Part shown: positions 29,158-37,049 of the stretch, one piece after another | Layout: each line of letters starts with the position of its first letter | Position numbering within the stretch: position 1 is the stretch's first letter | Source of the DNA: an uncultured Verrucomicrobiae bacterium | GTDB lineage: Bacteria; Verrucomicrobiota; Verrucomicrobiia; Limisphaerales; AAA164-E04 | Assembly (NCBI GenBank): GCA_943788245.1 | Contig: CALSPN010000037.1 | Coordinates: forward strand, 1 to 50,241 | Length of the DNA stretch: 50,241 nucleotides | Reading direction: 5' to 3' | The notes under the pieces: generated by a model | Told to the model about the DNA's origin: nothing | What the model saw: only the letters and a program-made list of their open reading frames with translations | The model's database searches: none | Program-made: the position numbers and the translations under genes

Positions 29158-29619
29158 TTACTCGTCCTTTCGTATTATGCTGCGCCAGCGGATCCAAAGC
29201 ATGGCTGCGGCAGCTCCTGCAGAATCCAGTGTCACATCGAGCGGGCTTCCGACCCTGTGAGATGTCCATGTTTGATGCCATTCATCGGTAACGGCATAAG
29301 CAATACAAATTGCCAAAGAGTAAATTCCGTGCGTTCGTTTCCACTCTTTCAAAGGTGCTTCAGCATGGCGATGGAAAGCTCGATACCAAAAAACGAATAA
29401 CAGGGCATATTCCGTTAAATGCCCCGTTTTTCGTATAAAAAACTGGATGGTCGAAATGGTAGCCTCAGCCACTTCGGGCATGAAAAATCGCAGCAAGGGG
29501 CCAATGAACCGTGAAGTCTGTTGTCCTGAAAAGTGATCGGTTGAAAAAAATGAGATGACCAGCATCCAAATCAATGGAGGTAACCAAAACCGTGACCAAT
29601 GACTGAATTGTGACGACAT
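29158..29619 (-). CDS. VanZ-family membrane protein
   Basis: 153 residues with about four hydrophobic segments. Family marks are FIRKTGHLTEYALLF, with conserved Lys-x-x-His-x-x-x-Tyr/Phe, and TDEWHQTWTSHRVGSPLDV followed by LDSAG, the characteristic end of VanZ. VanZ raises resistance to teicoplanin in enterococci, and the family is otherwise of uncertain role in the envelope. The stop TAA is followed at once by the comEC ATG. It begins 47 bases after the zinc-ribbon gene, in the same minus-strand run as exbB-exbD. Confidence 0.88.
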   Translation of the reverse strand: MSSQFSHWSRFWLPPLIWMLVISFFSTDHFSGQQTSRFIGPLLRFFMPEVAEATISTIQFFIRKTGHLTEYALLFVFWYRAFHRHAEAPLKEWKRTHGIYSLAICIAYAVTDEWHQTWTSHRVGSPLDVTLDSAGAAAAMLWIRWRSIIRKDE

Positions 29620-29666
29620 GGACTATCTGGGATAATTTTTTCAGATGAATCTACTAGCTTGGGGCA

Positions 29667-29900
29667 TCAGAATGTGAATTTGTCATTCATGCAACTGCAC
29701 TGCGGGCATCTGGCACGATCCACTGTAGGGTCATCCGTATAAACATAAGCGCATTCAGAGCACCGAAACACATTGTCATCTGTTCCTTTGGGTTCGAATC
29801 GTCGGCGTCTGATCTCTGTATAAAAAACGCAAAAAAGAATGCCTCCGAGCAGAATTGATACGTAGGCAAAGATCCATTCACTGAGTGCGCTGACATTCAT
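29667..29900 (-). CDS. Small membrane protein with zinc ribbon
   Basis: 77 residues. One transmembrane helix (FAYVSILLGGILFCVFY) is followed by a basic stretch (EIRRRRF) and a cytoplasmic rubredoxin-like zinc ribbon FRCSECAYVYTDDP...ARCPQCSCMN (two CxxC pairs). The ATG overlaps the stop of the TonB-like gene by four bases (ATGA), a sign of coupled translation. The function is unknown. Its position right after a TonB-like gene suggests it belongs to that membrane complex. Confidence 0.8.
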   Translation of the reverse strand: MNVSALSEWIFAYVSILLGGILFCVFYTEIRRRRFEPKGTDDNVFRCSECAYVYTDDPTVDRARCPQCSCMNDKFTF

Positions 29901-30691
29901 CTGACTTCAATTTCCTGACTGGAGTTCGTCTTTTGATCGGTTTCGGGCGGGGCTTGTTGCCATTGTATCTCCAGCTCACCCCACTGGGGTTTTTCAGATG
30001 CAGGATAGAGGGAGTTCTGTATGGGCTGGAACCTAAGTCGTTTTGTGATCCTCACTGCTTGCTTTAGGAAGTCCTTTTGAACTGAATCCGTTTCCGCATG
30101 GTTTAGCAGTCGGGCAGACAATATCATGCCCATGGGATTTATCCCGATCTTTATTCTGGTGGGCGCGATAGGTTGGGGGCCCTGCCAGAGAGGAAGTTCG
30201 GGTGGGTTTTTCGGAATGCGATCCTTTAAATTTGAGCTGAAATTAAAAGTGGATGCTCCGACGCGTTTACGGAGTTGCATTCCCATTACTTCGAGTTTGA
30301 TATCCGGTTTTGTCAAAGGCTTCCAGAGGCCCTGAGATGTGCTGTTCACAAAATCACCAAGCGCCTCTCCCCATTCCAGCTCAGGCTTGTTGAGATACTT
30401 GGGCGATTCATTCCAGTCACTGTAGGGATTTGGGCTCTGAAAGGACTTATTCCACAATCCACCGGTGAACCCATTTGCATGTGCCCTGGCAAGCAACAAA
30501 GGGTCACGCGTCAAGGGGTGTTCATTCAAGCTTGCATTCCATTCGGTTCCGGCCGCCATGATGACTTGAGATCTGTTCACTGGCTGATGGACATTGGCAG
30601 GATTGGGGAAAGGCATTTGATAAAACCAGATCATGATTCCGTGCACGGCGGCAATCATTCCGTATAATCTGAGATTCCTTTTTGCAATCAT
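29897..30691 (-). CDS. TonB-like energy-transducing protein (inferred)
   Basis: 264 residues. A single N-terminal membrane anchor (LYGMIAAVHGIMIWFYQM) is followed by a proline/asparagine-rich periplasmic stretch. The C-terminal end shows RIKIGINPMGMILSARLL, then RFQPIQN and GELEIQWQQA, which resembles the TonB C-terminal pattern of strand, x-x-G-x-(V/I), followed by RFxP and a final strand. The similarity is by eye, so I mark it as inference. Position supports it: it follows exbB and exbD with a 32-base gap. Normal TonB proteins carry a SHLS-type anchor and a Pro-rich spacer; both are poorly developed here. Confidence 0.55.
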   Translation of the reverse strand: MIAKRNLRLYGMIAAVHGIMIWFYQMPFPNPANVHQPVNRSQVIMAAGTEWNASLNEHPLTRDPLLLARAHANGFTGGLWNKSFQSPNPYSDWNESPKYLNKPELEWGEALGDFVNSTSQGLWKPLTKPDIKLEVMGMQLRKRVGASTFNFSSNLKDRIPKNPPELPLWQGPQPIAPTRIKIGINPMGMILSARLLNHAETDSVQKDFLKQAVRITKRLRFQPIQNSLYPASEKPQWGELEIQWQQAPPETDQKTNSSQEIEVR

Positions 30692-30723
30692 TGATCTTCA
30701 GGCCCTTGTCATACTCCAGTGCT

Positions 30724-31152
30724 TCATGGAGACAAAGGAAAAGGTTTGGTTTGAGTGCCCCAAAGGGTTTTTGAAACGCCTGCTTGTGAGGCTATGTGGC
30801 AAATCCTGAGGACGATCTCCACATCCGCTCTGGCATCTCCTTGAATGATAAGCGTTGGAGGATTCACAAAGCGTGCAACCGCGTCTTTCAAACGTTGAGA
30901 AAATTCCTGTTCCTTGATGGGCTGGCTTTCAAAATGGATTTTTCCACTTGCATCCACAGCGACAGAAATAACAGGTGGTTCAACGCCGGTTACCGCCTGA
31001 CCGCTTACTTTCGGTAATTCAATCTGAACGCCCGGCGAGTAAACCATCAAAGTGCTGAAGACAAGCATGAGGCAGAGCAGGAAGAAAATGCCAGCGAAGG
31101 GCGCCACATCCAGTTGACCGCGAAAAATTTTTGCATTTCTTGGAAGTTTCAT
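30724..31152 (-). CDS. exbD: ExbD/TolR-family protein lacking the channel aspartate
   Basis: 142 residues with the ExbD plan: a short cytoplasmic tail, one transmembrane helix and a periplasmic domain (ISVAVDASGKIHFE ... PTLIIQGDARADVEIVL). In ExbD/TolR/MotB relatives the helix begins with a motif such as NVTPFIDVMLVLL, where the Asp carries protons. Here the matching run reads LDVAPFAGIFFLLCLMLVF, so the Asp position is Gly. An Asp occurs six residues earlier (LDV). The gene starts nine bases after exbB. It may be an inactive or differently powered paralogue. Confidence 0.85.
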   Translation of the reverse strand: MKLPRNAKIFRGQLDVAPFAGIFFLLCLMLVFSTLMVYSPGVQIELPKVSGQAVTGVEPPVISVAVDASGKIHFESQPIKEQEFSQRLKDAVARFVNPPTLIIQGDARADVEIVLRICHIASQAGVSKTLWGTQTKPFPLSP

Positions 31153-31161
31153 GGGCCCTCA

Positions 31162-31788
31162 CTAATTCTTATTGCCAAAAGTTTCTGTCACGATACTTAC
31201 GATTTCTGATGATGCTTTTTCCATATCCAGAACGATGGAGTTGACTCGACTGACCAGGTAGTTGTAGGCGGCATAGCTCGGTATCGCGACAGCGATTCCG
31301 CCAGCGGTGCAGATCAAGGCTTTCCAGATGCCCGCAGCCATTTCGGGGATTCTTGCATACAAGCCGGCTTCAGCAATGTGCTTGAAAGTATCCATCATGC
31401 CCAATGCAGTGCCAAGCAGGCCGATGAGCGGAGCAATCTGAGCGACAGTCGCGAGGAGGTTCAACTTTTCCTCAAGTCTGGGAACTTCCATCAATCCAGC
31501 CTCCTCCAATGACTCACGAACACCCTCTTTGCCTCCTTCACGGCTGAGAATGGCGGCTTTTACAAGCCTTGCAACCGGGCCAGGTGTCGCTTCGCAAATG
31601 GAGATAGCCTCCACGACGTTGTCACGTCGCAAGACGTTTCGGACTCCGTTGATGAATTCCATGGAGTTGATCTGGGAGCGGTGGTAGTGAAGCAATCTCT
31701 CCACGAATACACTCGCGGCTGCCACACTGGTCAACACAAGAAGCCACATCACTGGGCCTCCCTGTATAATGATCTCCGGCGTTTTCAT
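31162..31788 (-). CDS. exbB: ExbB/TolQ/MotA-family proton-channel protein
   Basis: 208 residues with three transmembrane segments: MWLLVLTSVAAASVFVERLL, then IAPLIGLLGTALGMMDTF and LICTAGGIAVAIPSYAAYNY. The family couples proton flow to a TonB-type partner. The threonines of the TM2 and TM3 lining are kept (GTALG, CTAGG). The position that is Glu in the ExbB/TolQ motif GIxEALxxTA is Lys here (GIWKALICTA). It opens a six-gene minus-strand run, with exbD nine bases downstream. Upstream, 31789-32024 holds a 79-codon open frame whose stop overlaps the ATG, but its sequence is not protein-like. Confidence 0.88.
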   Translation of the reverse strand: MKTPEIIIQGGPVMWLLVLTSVAAASVFVERLLHYHRSQINSMEFINGVRNVLRRDNVVEAISICEATPGPVARLVKAAILSREGGKEGVRESLEEAGLMEVPRLEEKLNLLATVAQIAPLIGLLGTALGMMDTFKHIAEAGLYARIPEMAAGIWKALICTAGGIAVAIPSYAAYNYLVSRVNSIVLDMEKASSEIVSIVTETFGNKN

Positions 31789-32261
31789 AATTGTCTTATA
31801 GGCAGTGAAGCCATAGCCCGCAAGCGCGATCCGATCAAATCAATCAGAGAAGCCAAACTGTGCAGACAAAAAAAGATCAAGGAACTTCTATGCGTAAGGT
31901 ATCTTTTACTCCCCGAGTATGTTACGTATTCACGTCTTATCTTTTCATCTTTGCCATTGATAAAGCTGACCTCAAAGATCAATTCGCGCAACAAAAGGCC
32001 CCTTGATCTGAGAATGTTGTTCATTGAATACTGACCCTATGCTCTCACTTGTTTTTCAACCTTGAAAACCGCACATCTGCAATTAGATAGGAAAATGAAG
32101 ACTTGCAACACGAACGATTCTTTCCACCACTTTAGCGATGTCGCTTTTGTTCGGATTTTTGCGCTTGTTATCTCGAATTTCCATCTAGTTTGTGCCATTC
32201 TGTTCTATCTATTTGATATCAATCAAGTATCTTGCATTCCATGAAGAATAGGACGCATAAA
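31789..32261. other. Non-coding gap of about 470 bases
   Basis: Between the divergent exbB and the metallo-hydrolase. An open frame of 79 codons on the minus strand (31785-32024) is very basic and has no motif; its stop overlaps the exbB ATG. I leave it uncalled but note it. Nothing else stands out. The gap presumably holds both divergent promoters. Confidence 0.5.
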
Positions 32262-33128
32262 ATGAAAAAAAGTTTCTGTGCCAGGTTGTTCGCGCTTCTT
32301 ATTTTGCTTTCTCCATTAGCTGTCTGCCTTGCACAGGAACAGGCAATCATCAAGACCACACATGTCGCAGGAAGCGTCTACATGCTGGAGGGTCGTGGAG
32401 GCAATATCGGTGTTTCAGTTGGTGAAGACGGTATTTTGATTGTGGATAATCAGTTTGATAACATGGCGCCGCAAATCGAAGCCGCTCTCGCTGATCTCGG
32501 CAAAGGTGAATTGAAATTTGTTTTGAACACTCACTGGCATGGAGATCATACCGGAGGTAATGCTCACTTTGGTCAGAAGGCTACAGTCCTGGCCCACGAG
32601 AACGTGCGTGAGCGTCTGAAAAATAAATCTGGTACACCAAAATCGGCTCTGCCGGTGATCACATTCAAAGAATCTTCTTCAGTTCATTTTAATGGTGAAG
32701 AGATTCGGCTGTTGCATCTTGGAGCAGGGCATACCGACGGCGACGTGATTATCTGGTTCACCGATTCCAATGTGATTCACATGGGAGATCAATTCTTCAA
32801 CGGCCGCTTTCCATACATTGATTTGGCAAGCGGCGGTCGTGTGCTGGGATATCAGAGAAATGTAACAAAAATACTCAATGCCTTGCCTGAAGGAGCTAAA
32901 ATCATCCCGGGTCATGGCCCCTTGGGGGATAAACAAGATCTACAAAGCTTCTCAACCATGCTCATGGAGACTATCAATCCTGTCAGGCAGGCGATCAGTC
33001 AGGGGAAAACTTTGGACCAGATCAAGGCTGCAGGTGTGGATGAAAAATACAAAGCGTGGGCAGTTGGATTTATCAATACTCCCAGATGGTTGCAGATTGT
33101 ATATAATTCGCTGACATCGGAACGGTAA
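32262..33128 (+). CDS. Secreted metallo-beta-lactamase-fold hydrolase
   Basis: 288 residues with a signal peptide ending near ...AVCLAQEQ. The zinc motif is LNTHWHGDHTGGNAHF (HxHxDH), with later ligands in GAGHTDGDVIIWF, VIHMGDQFFNG and IIPGHGPLG. The fold is shared by class B beta-lactamases, quinoprotein-associated hydrolases and lactonases. The gap and loop pattern does not point to one of them, so a substrate is not assigned. The start at 32262 (MKKSF) is chosen because AGGACG lies upstream and the signal peptide then begins directly; 32241 is an alternative. It is followed 58 bases later by the 5-oxoprolinase gene on the same strand. Confidence 0.85.
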   Translation: MKKSFCARLFALLILLSPLAVCLAQEQAIIKTTHVAGSVYMLEGRGGNIGVSVGEDGILIVDNQFDNMAPQIEAALADLGKGELKFVLNTHWHGDHTGGNAHFGQKATVLAHENVRERLKNKSGTPKSALPVITFKESSSVHFNGEEIRLLHLGAGHTDGDVIIWFTDSNVIHMGDQFFNGRFPYIDLASGGRVLGYQRNVTKILNALPEGAKIIPGHGPLGDKQDLQSFSTMLMETINPVRQAISQGKTLDQIKAAGVDEKYKAWAVGFINTPRWLQIVYNSLTSER

Positions 33129-33186
33129 TCTGTCGTTGGATTACTCGCAATTTGATTCGCAGAACTTATACCATAGCAAGAACTTG

Positions 33187-36100
33187 ATGGATAACGTATC
33201 TGGATTTTGGTACATCTGGGTCGACACAGGTGGTACCTTCACGGATTGTCTGGCACAAAGTCCGAGAGGGAAAATTTCGCGTGTAAAGGTGCTCAGCACT
33301 GGAAGACTCAGGGTAACGGTCTTCATGGCCCTCGAGCAAGACCAGCTGGTTATCTCCTGTTCTACCGTATTACCTGAAAACTTTTTGGTGGGAGCTAAAT
33401 TGATCGCACCCGCAACAGGAAATCTGGTGGGGGAAATCTTGCACCATGATATCCGCTCCGGCAAATGCCAGCTTCGTCGGGCCATGGATCATCAGTTGTG
33501 CAGTGGAGAGCTTCTGGAGTTAGACTTCGGGATGGAGGCACCAGTCCTGGCTGCTCGATTGATCACTCAAACCTCCCCTGAACGTCCTTTGCCCAGGACA
33601 GCATTTCATCTGGCGACGACCAAGAGCACGAATGCGCTTCTGGAAAGAAAGGGCGACCCCACGGCTTTCGTCGTCACAAAAGGTTTCAAGGATCTACTGA
33701 GGATCGGTGATCAAAGACGCCCCGATTTGTTTGCGCTTAATATCGATCAAGCTGATCCCTTGCACGATCTTGTTTTTGAATTTGATGAGCGAATGGATGC
33801 GCACGGTGATGTGCTGAAACCATTCGATGATGAAGCGTTTAATCAACTCTCTGATGCGTTGCTTCAGGCTGGGTTTACGACCGTGGCCATTGCGTTTTTG
33901 CATGCGGTTCAAAATTCGGAACATGAACGCAAAGCCAGAAAAATTTTACAAGGCAAAGGAATAAGACATATTTCCTGTTCCTCTGAATTAGCTCCATTTG
34001 TCAAAATACTTCCACGCGCTGAGACGTCTGTCGTCAATGCCTATTTAACTCCGCTTATGGAAAGATACCTTGATGGAGTAGAGACTGCCTTGAGCGGAGG
34101 TGACTTCCGCATCATGACCAGCGCAGGAGGCTTTGTTTCGCGGCGAGATTACCGAGCAAAAGACAGTTTGTTCAGTGGACCTGCCGGAGGAGTGGTGGGG
34201 GCATCCACGATTGCTCATCAATGTGGTGAGGGAAGGACCATTGCCTTTGATATGGGAGGCACGAGCACGGATGTTGCGCGGTATCATCATGGTTTTGATT
34301 ATCAGTTCGAGCAACGCATCAGTGGTGTGCGATTGATGTCGCCTTCACTCAGGATTGAAACAGTTGCCGCAGGTGGCGGCTCTATCTGCGGTTTTGGTGC
34401 CGACGGTTTTTTTGTAGGCCCCCACAGCGCCGGGGCTTCACCTGGACCCGCCTCATATGGGGCGGGGGGGCCTTTGACCATAACGGATGTTAATCTATTG
34501 CTGGGTCGCATGGATCCGGAACTCTTTGGAATACCGGCCAGAATAGACGCTGCTCGTCAGGCGGCTGATTGTGTTTACCAATCAATTCCGCGCGAACGGA
34601 TTTCAGATTTAAACATAGATACCATGTTGCAGGGTTTGCTGGACATAGCCAATGAGCGTATGGCTGATACGATCAGGGGGATTTCAGTGCGAGAGGGCTA
34701 TGATCCCAAGGAATACGCCATGACCGCCTTTGGGGGGGCAGGCGGTCAGCATGCCTGTCGCATCGCAGAGATTCTGGGGGGGCGGCGTATTTTATTTCCA
34801 GCTGATGCTGGCTTGCTGAGTGCTTTTGGTCTGCAGCATGCCCGCATGGAACGTTTTGCTCAAAGAGAGGTATTGAAATGTTGGGACGCTTTGGAGCCGC
34901 AATTTGACACCTTGGTCAAGACCCTGGAGGAGCAGGCAGTGCAGGCCTTGTCCGATGAAGGTTTTGAAAAAGATGAAATCCTTTTGGCTCGGCGCATTGT
35001 TCAAGTTCGCATCCACGGACAGGAATGTTCCGAGTCCATAGACTGGTCTCCAGGGCAGGATCTTGCTGCCATGTTCCGATCAAGATATCTCAATGTCTAC
35101 GGATACTATCCAGCTGAAAAGCCGATTGAAATCGTTACATTGCGCGTGATTGCTGCCACTGAAAAGATCCCACTGAAAAAAGAGAATTTTTCATATCAGG
35201 GAAAAGCTCAATCAGTCAGAACGATTCAAAGTTACGTTCAAAGTGAATGGCAGCAGATTCCGGTGTTCAGGCGCCAGGATCTTGCGGCTGGGGAATTCAT
35301 GAAGGGCCCGGCTTTAGTTCAGGATGCCTTCAGTACAATGTGCATCGACATTGGTTGGAAAGCCATTGTGGGAGACATGGGTACCCTGCGTTTGGAGAGA
35401 ATCTGTGCGAGTCCACCAGAAAAGGGATCAGATGCGCCATCCATGCAATTCGAATTATTCACGCAGAGATTTTTCAGTCTGGTGAAGGAATCGGGCTTCA
35501 TGCTTGAGCGAGTTTCCATTTCCACCAATGTGAAAGAACGCCTTGATTTTTCATGTGCCCTGCTGGATGCAGAAGGTGCATTGATTGTCAATGCACCTCA
35601 CATTCCTGTTCACCTTGGAGCCATTGGTTTGTGCGTCCGAAAGTTGCTCGAGGAGTATCCAATGAATGATGGCGACATGGTCGTGACAAATCATCCAGCA
35701 TACGGGGGGTCACACTTGCCCGACGTAACCGTTGTCAGTCCTGCCTTTTCCACCTCAGGAGAGCTGCTGGGATATATTGCAAATCGTGCTCATCATGCGG
35801 AAATAGGTGGAATTCGACCCGGCTCCATGCCGCCAGATGCAAGGCATCTGGCTGAGGAGGGAGTTGTGATTCCTCCAACTTATTTATACCGCCGGGGCGA
35901 AGCTCATTTTGAAGTGTTGGAAGTGTTATTGAGCCAGTCCATCTATCCGTCCAGGAACCCCAAGGATAATCTTGCTGATTTGCAAGCACAGGCGGCGGCC
36001 AATCGAAAGGGGATCCAGACGCTTGCACAATTGGCCGATGCCTACGGAGCTCAAACGATTAAAAATCATATGAAAGCCATGAAGGATCATGCTGCACAAT

Positions 36101-36966
36101 TGCTGGTCAAACGTTTGAAAGTGCTTAAACACGGCGACTACATGGCTGAGGAATCGCTCGATGACGGGACTCTGCTAAAGGTATGCATTCATCATTCGAA
36201 CCAGAGGCTTAAGTTTGATTTTACGGGTACAAAATTATTGCATGAGGGCAACTTGAACGCGACCCCTGCGATCGTGAACAGCGTCATTCTCTACGTACTA
36301 AGACTGCTTGTTCCCGGCTCAATTCCGATGAATGAAGGGCTTTTGCAGCAGGTAGAAGTCATTTTACCCCACTGCTTGCTCAATCCTCCCTTTTCTGCCG
36401 ACCCTGAACACTGTCCGCCTGTCGTGGGTGGTAATGTAGAAACCAGTCAACGCCTGGTGGATCTTTTGCTGAAGGCTCTGCGTTTGGCCGGCTGTTCTCA
36501 GGGAACGATGAATAACGTTATTTTTGGGAATGAATCTGTGAGCTACTATGAAACCGTTTGTGGAGGAGTGGGGGCAACGAATGAAAAATCAGGCGCGCAT
36601 GCCATACATTCTCACATGACAAACACTGCGATCACGGATCCTGAAATTCTGGAAATGCGTTATCCCGTCCGTTTGCACCGTTTTGCCATACGGAAGGGCT
36701 CTGGAGGCAAGGGAGATTATTCTGGTGGAGATGGGATTGTTCGCGAATTTGAATTCCTGGCGCCTGTATCACTTTCGCTACTTACCCAACATCGCGTCGA
36801 GGGTCCTTATGGTATGCAGGGAGGGCACCCGGGGCAGACGGGCAGGCAAAAGTGGATAAAGAAGGATGGCAGAATCCAAGAACTGGATTCCATCTGTGGT
36901 GTGGAAATCTTGCCAGGTGAAAGGCTGATCCTTGAAACGCCAGGTGGCGGGGGGGTATGGTATTAG
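33187..36966 (+). CDS. 5-oxoprolinase / hydantoinase, HyuA-HyuB fusion
   Basis: 1259 residues combining both halves of the hydantoinase/oxoprolinase family in one chain, as in eukaryotic OPLAH. The N-terminal HyuA part has WVDTGGTFTDCLA near residue 10 and FDMGGTSTDVARY near residue 355. A C-terminal HyuB part starts near residue 750 with FELFTQRFFSLV, then SISTNVKERLDFSCAL, HIPVHLGAIG and TNHPAYGGSHLPDVTVV. The enzyme opens 5-oxoproline to glutamate with ATP or cleaves hydantoins. The frame is intact over 3.8 kb. The ATG at 33187 is family-like; an in-frame TTG at 33136 would add 17 residues. No separate hyuA or hyuB gene is near. Confidence 0.93.
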   Translation: MDNVSGFWYIWVDTGGTFTDCLAQSPRGKISRVKVLSTGRLRVTVFMALEQDQLVISCSTVLPENFLVGAKLIAPATGNLVGEILHHDIRSGKCQLRRAMDHQLCSGELLELDFGMEAPVLAARLITQTSPERPLPRTAFHLATTKSTNALLERKGDPTAFVVTKGFKDLLRIGDQRRPDLFALNIDQADPLHDLVFEFDERMDAHGDVLKPFDDEAFNQLSDALLQAGFTTVAIAFLHAVQNSEHERKARKILQGKGIRHISCSSELAPFVKILPRAETSVVNAYLTPLMERYLDGVETALSGGDFRIMTSAGGFVSRRDYRAKDSLFSGPAGGVVGASTIAHQCGEGRTIAFDMGGTSTDVARYHHGFDYQFEQRISGVRLMSPSLRIETVAAGGGSICGFGADGFFVGPHSAGASPGPASYGAGGPLTITDVNLLLGRMDPELFGIPARIDAARQAADCVYQSIPRERISDLNIDTMLQGLLDIANERMADTIRGISVREGYDPKEYAMTAFGGAGGQHACRIAEILGGRRILFPADAGLLSAFGLQHARMERFAQREVLKCWDALEPQFDTLVKTLEEQAVQALSDEGFEKDEILLARRIVQVRIHGQECSESIDWSPGQDLAAMFRSRYLNVYGYYPAEKPIEIVTLRVIAATEKIPLKKENFSYQGKAQSVRTIQSYVQSEWQQIPVFRRQDLAAGEFMKGPALVQDAFSTMCIDIGWKAIVGDMGTLRLERICASPPEKGSDAPSMQFELFTQRFFSLVKESGFMLERVSISTNVKERLDFSCALLDAEGALIVNAPHIPVHLGAIGLCVRKLLEEYPMNDGDMVVTNHPAYGGSHLPDVTVVSPAFSTSGELLGYIANRAHHAEIGGIRPGSMPPDARHLAEEGVVIPPTYLYRRGEAHFEVLEVLLSQSIYPSRNPKDNLADLQAQAAANRKGIQTLAQLADAYGAQTIKNHMKAMKDHAAQLLVKRLKVLKHGDYMAEESLDDGTLLKVCIHHSNQRLKFDFTGTKLLHEGNLNATPAIVNSVILYVLRLLVPGSIPMNEGLLQQVEVILPHCLLNPPFSADPEHCPPVVGGNVETSQRLVDLLLKALRLAGCSQGTMNNVIFGNESVSYYETVCGGVGATNEKSGAHAIHSHMTNTAITDPEILEMRYPVRLHRFAIRKGSGGKGDYSGGDGIVREFEFLAPVSLSLLTQHRVEGPYGMQGGHPGQTGRQKWIKKDGRIQELDSICGVEILPGERLILETPGGGGVWY

Positions 36967-37049
36967 CAAAGAAAATACCTGAGGATTTCTCGAATACCAA
37001 CGCATAGGTCCCAAATAGATCCACGGTGAATGAGATTCTCCATAAAAAA

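Noticed and set aside
29790..29805. GGTTCGAATC run resembling a tRNA T-loop
   Set aside because: It lies inside the zinc-ribbon gene and no acceptor or anticodon arms can be folded around it.
31785..32024. 79-codon open frame whose stop overlaps the exbB ATG
   Set aside because: The overlap looks like coupling, but the sequence is very basic with no motif or leader, and nothing supports it as a protein.
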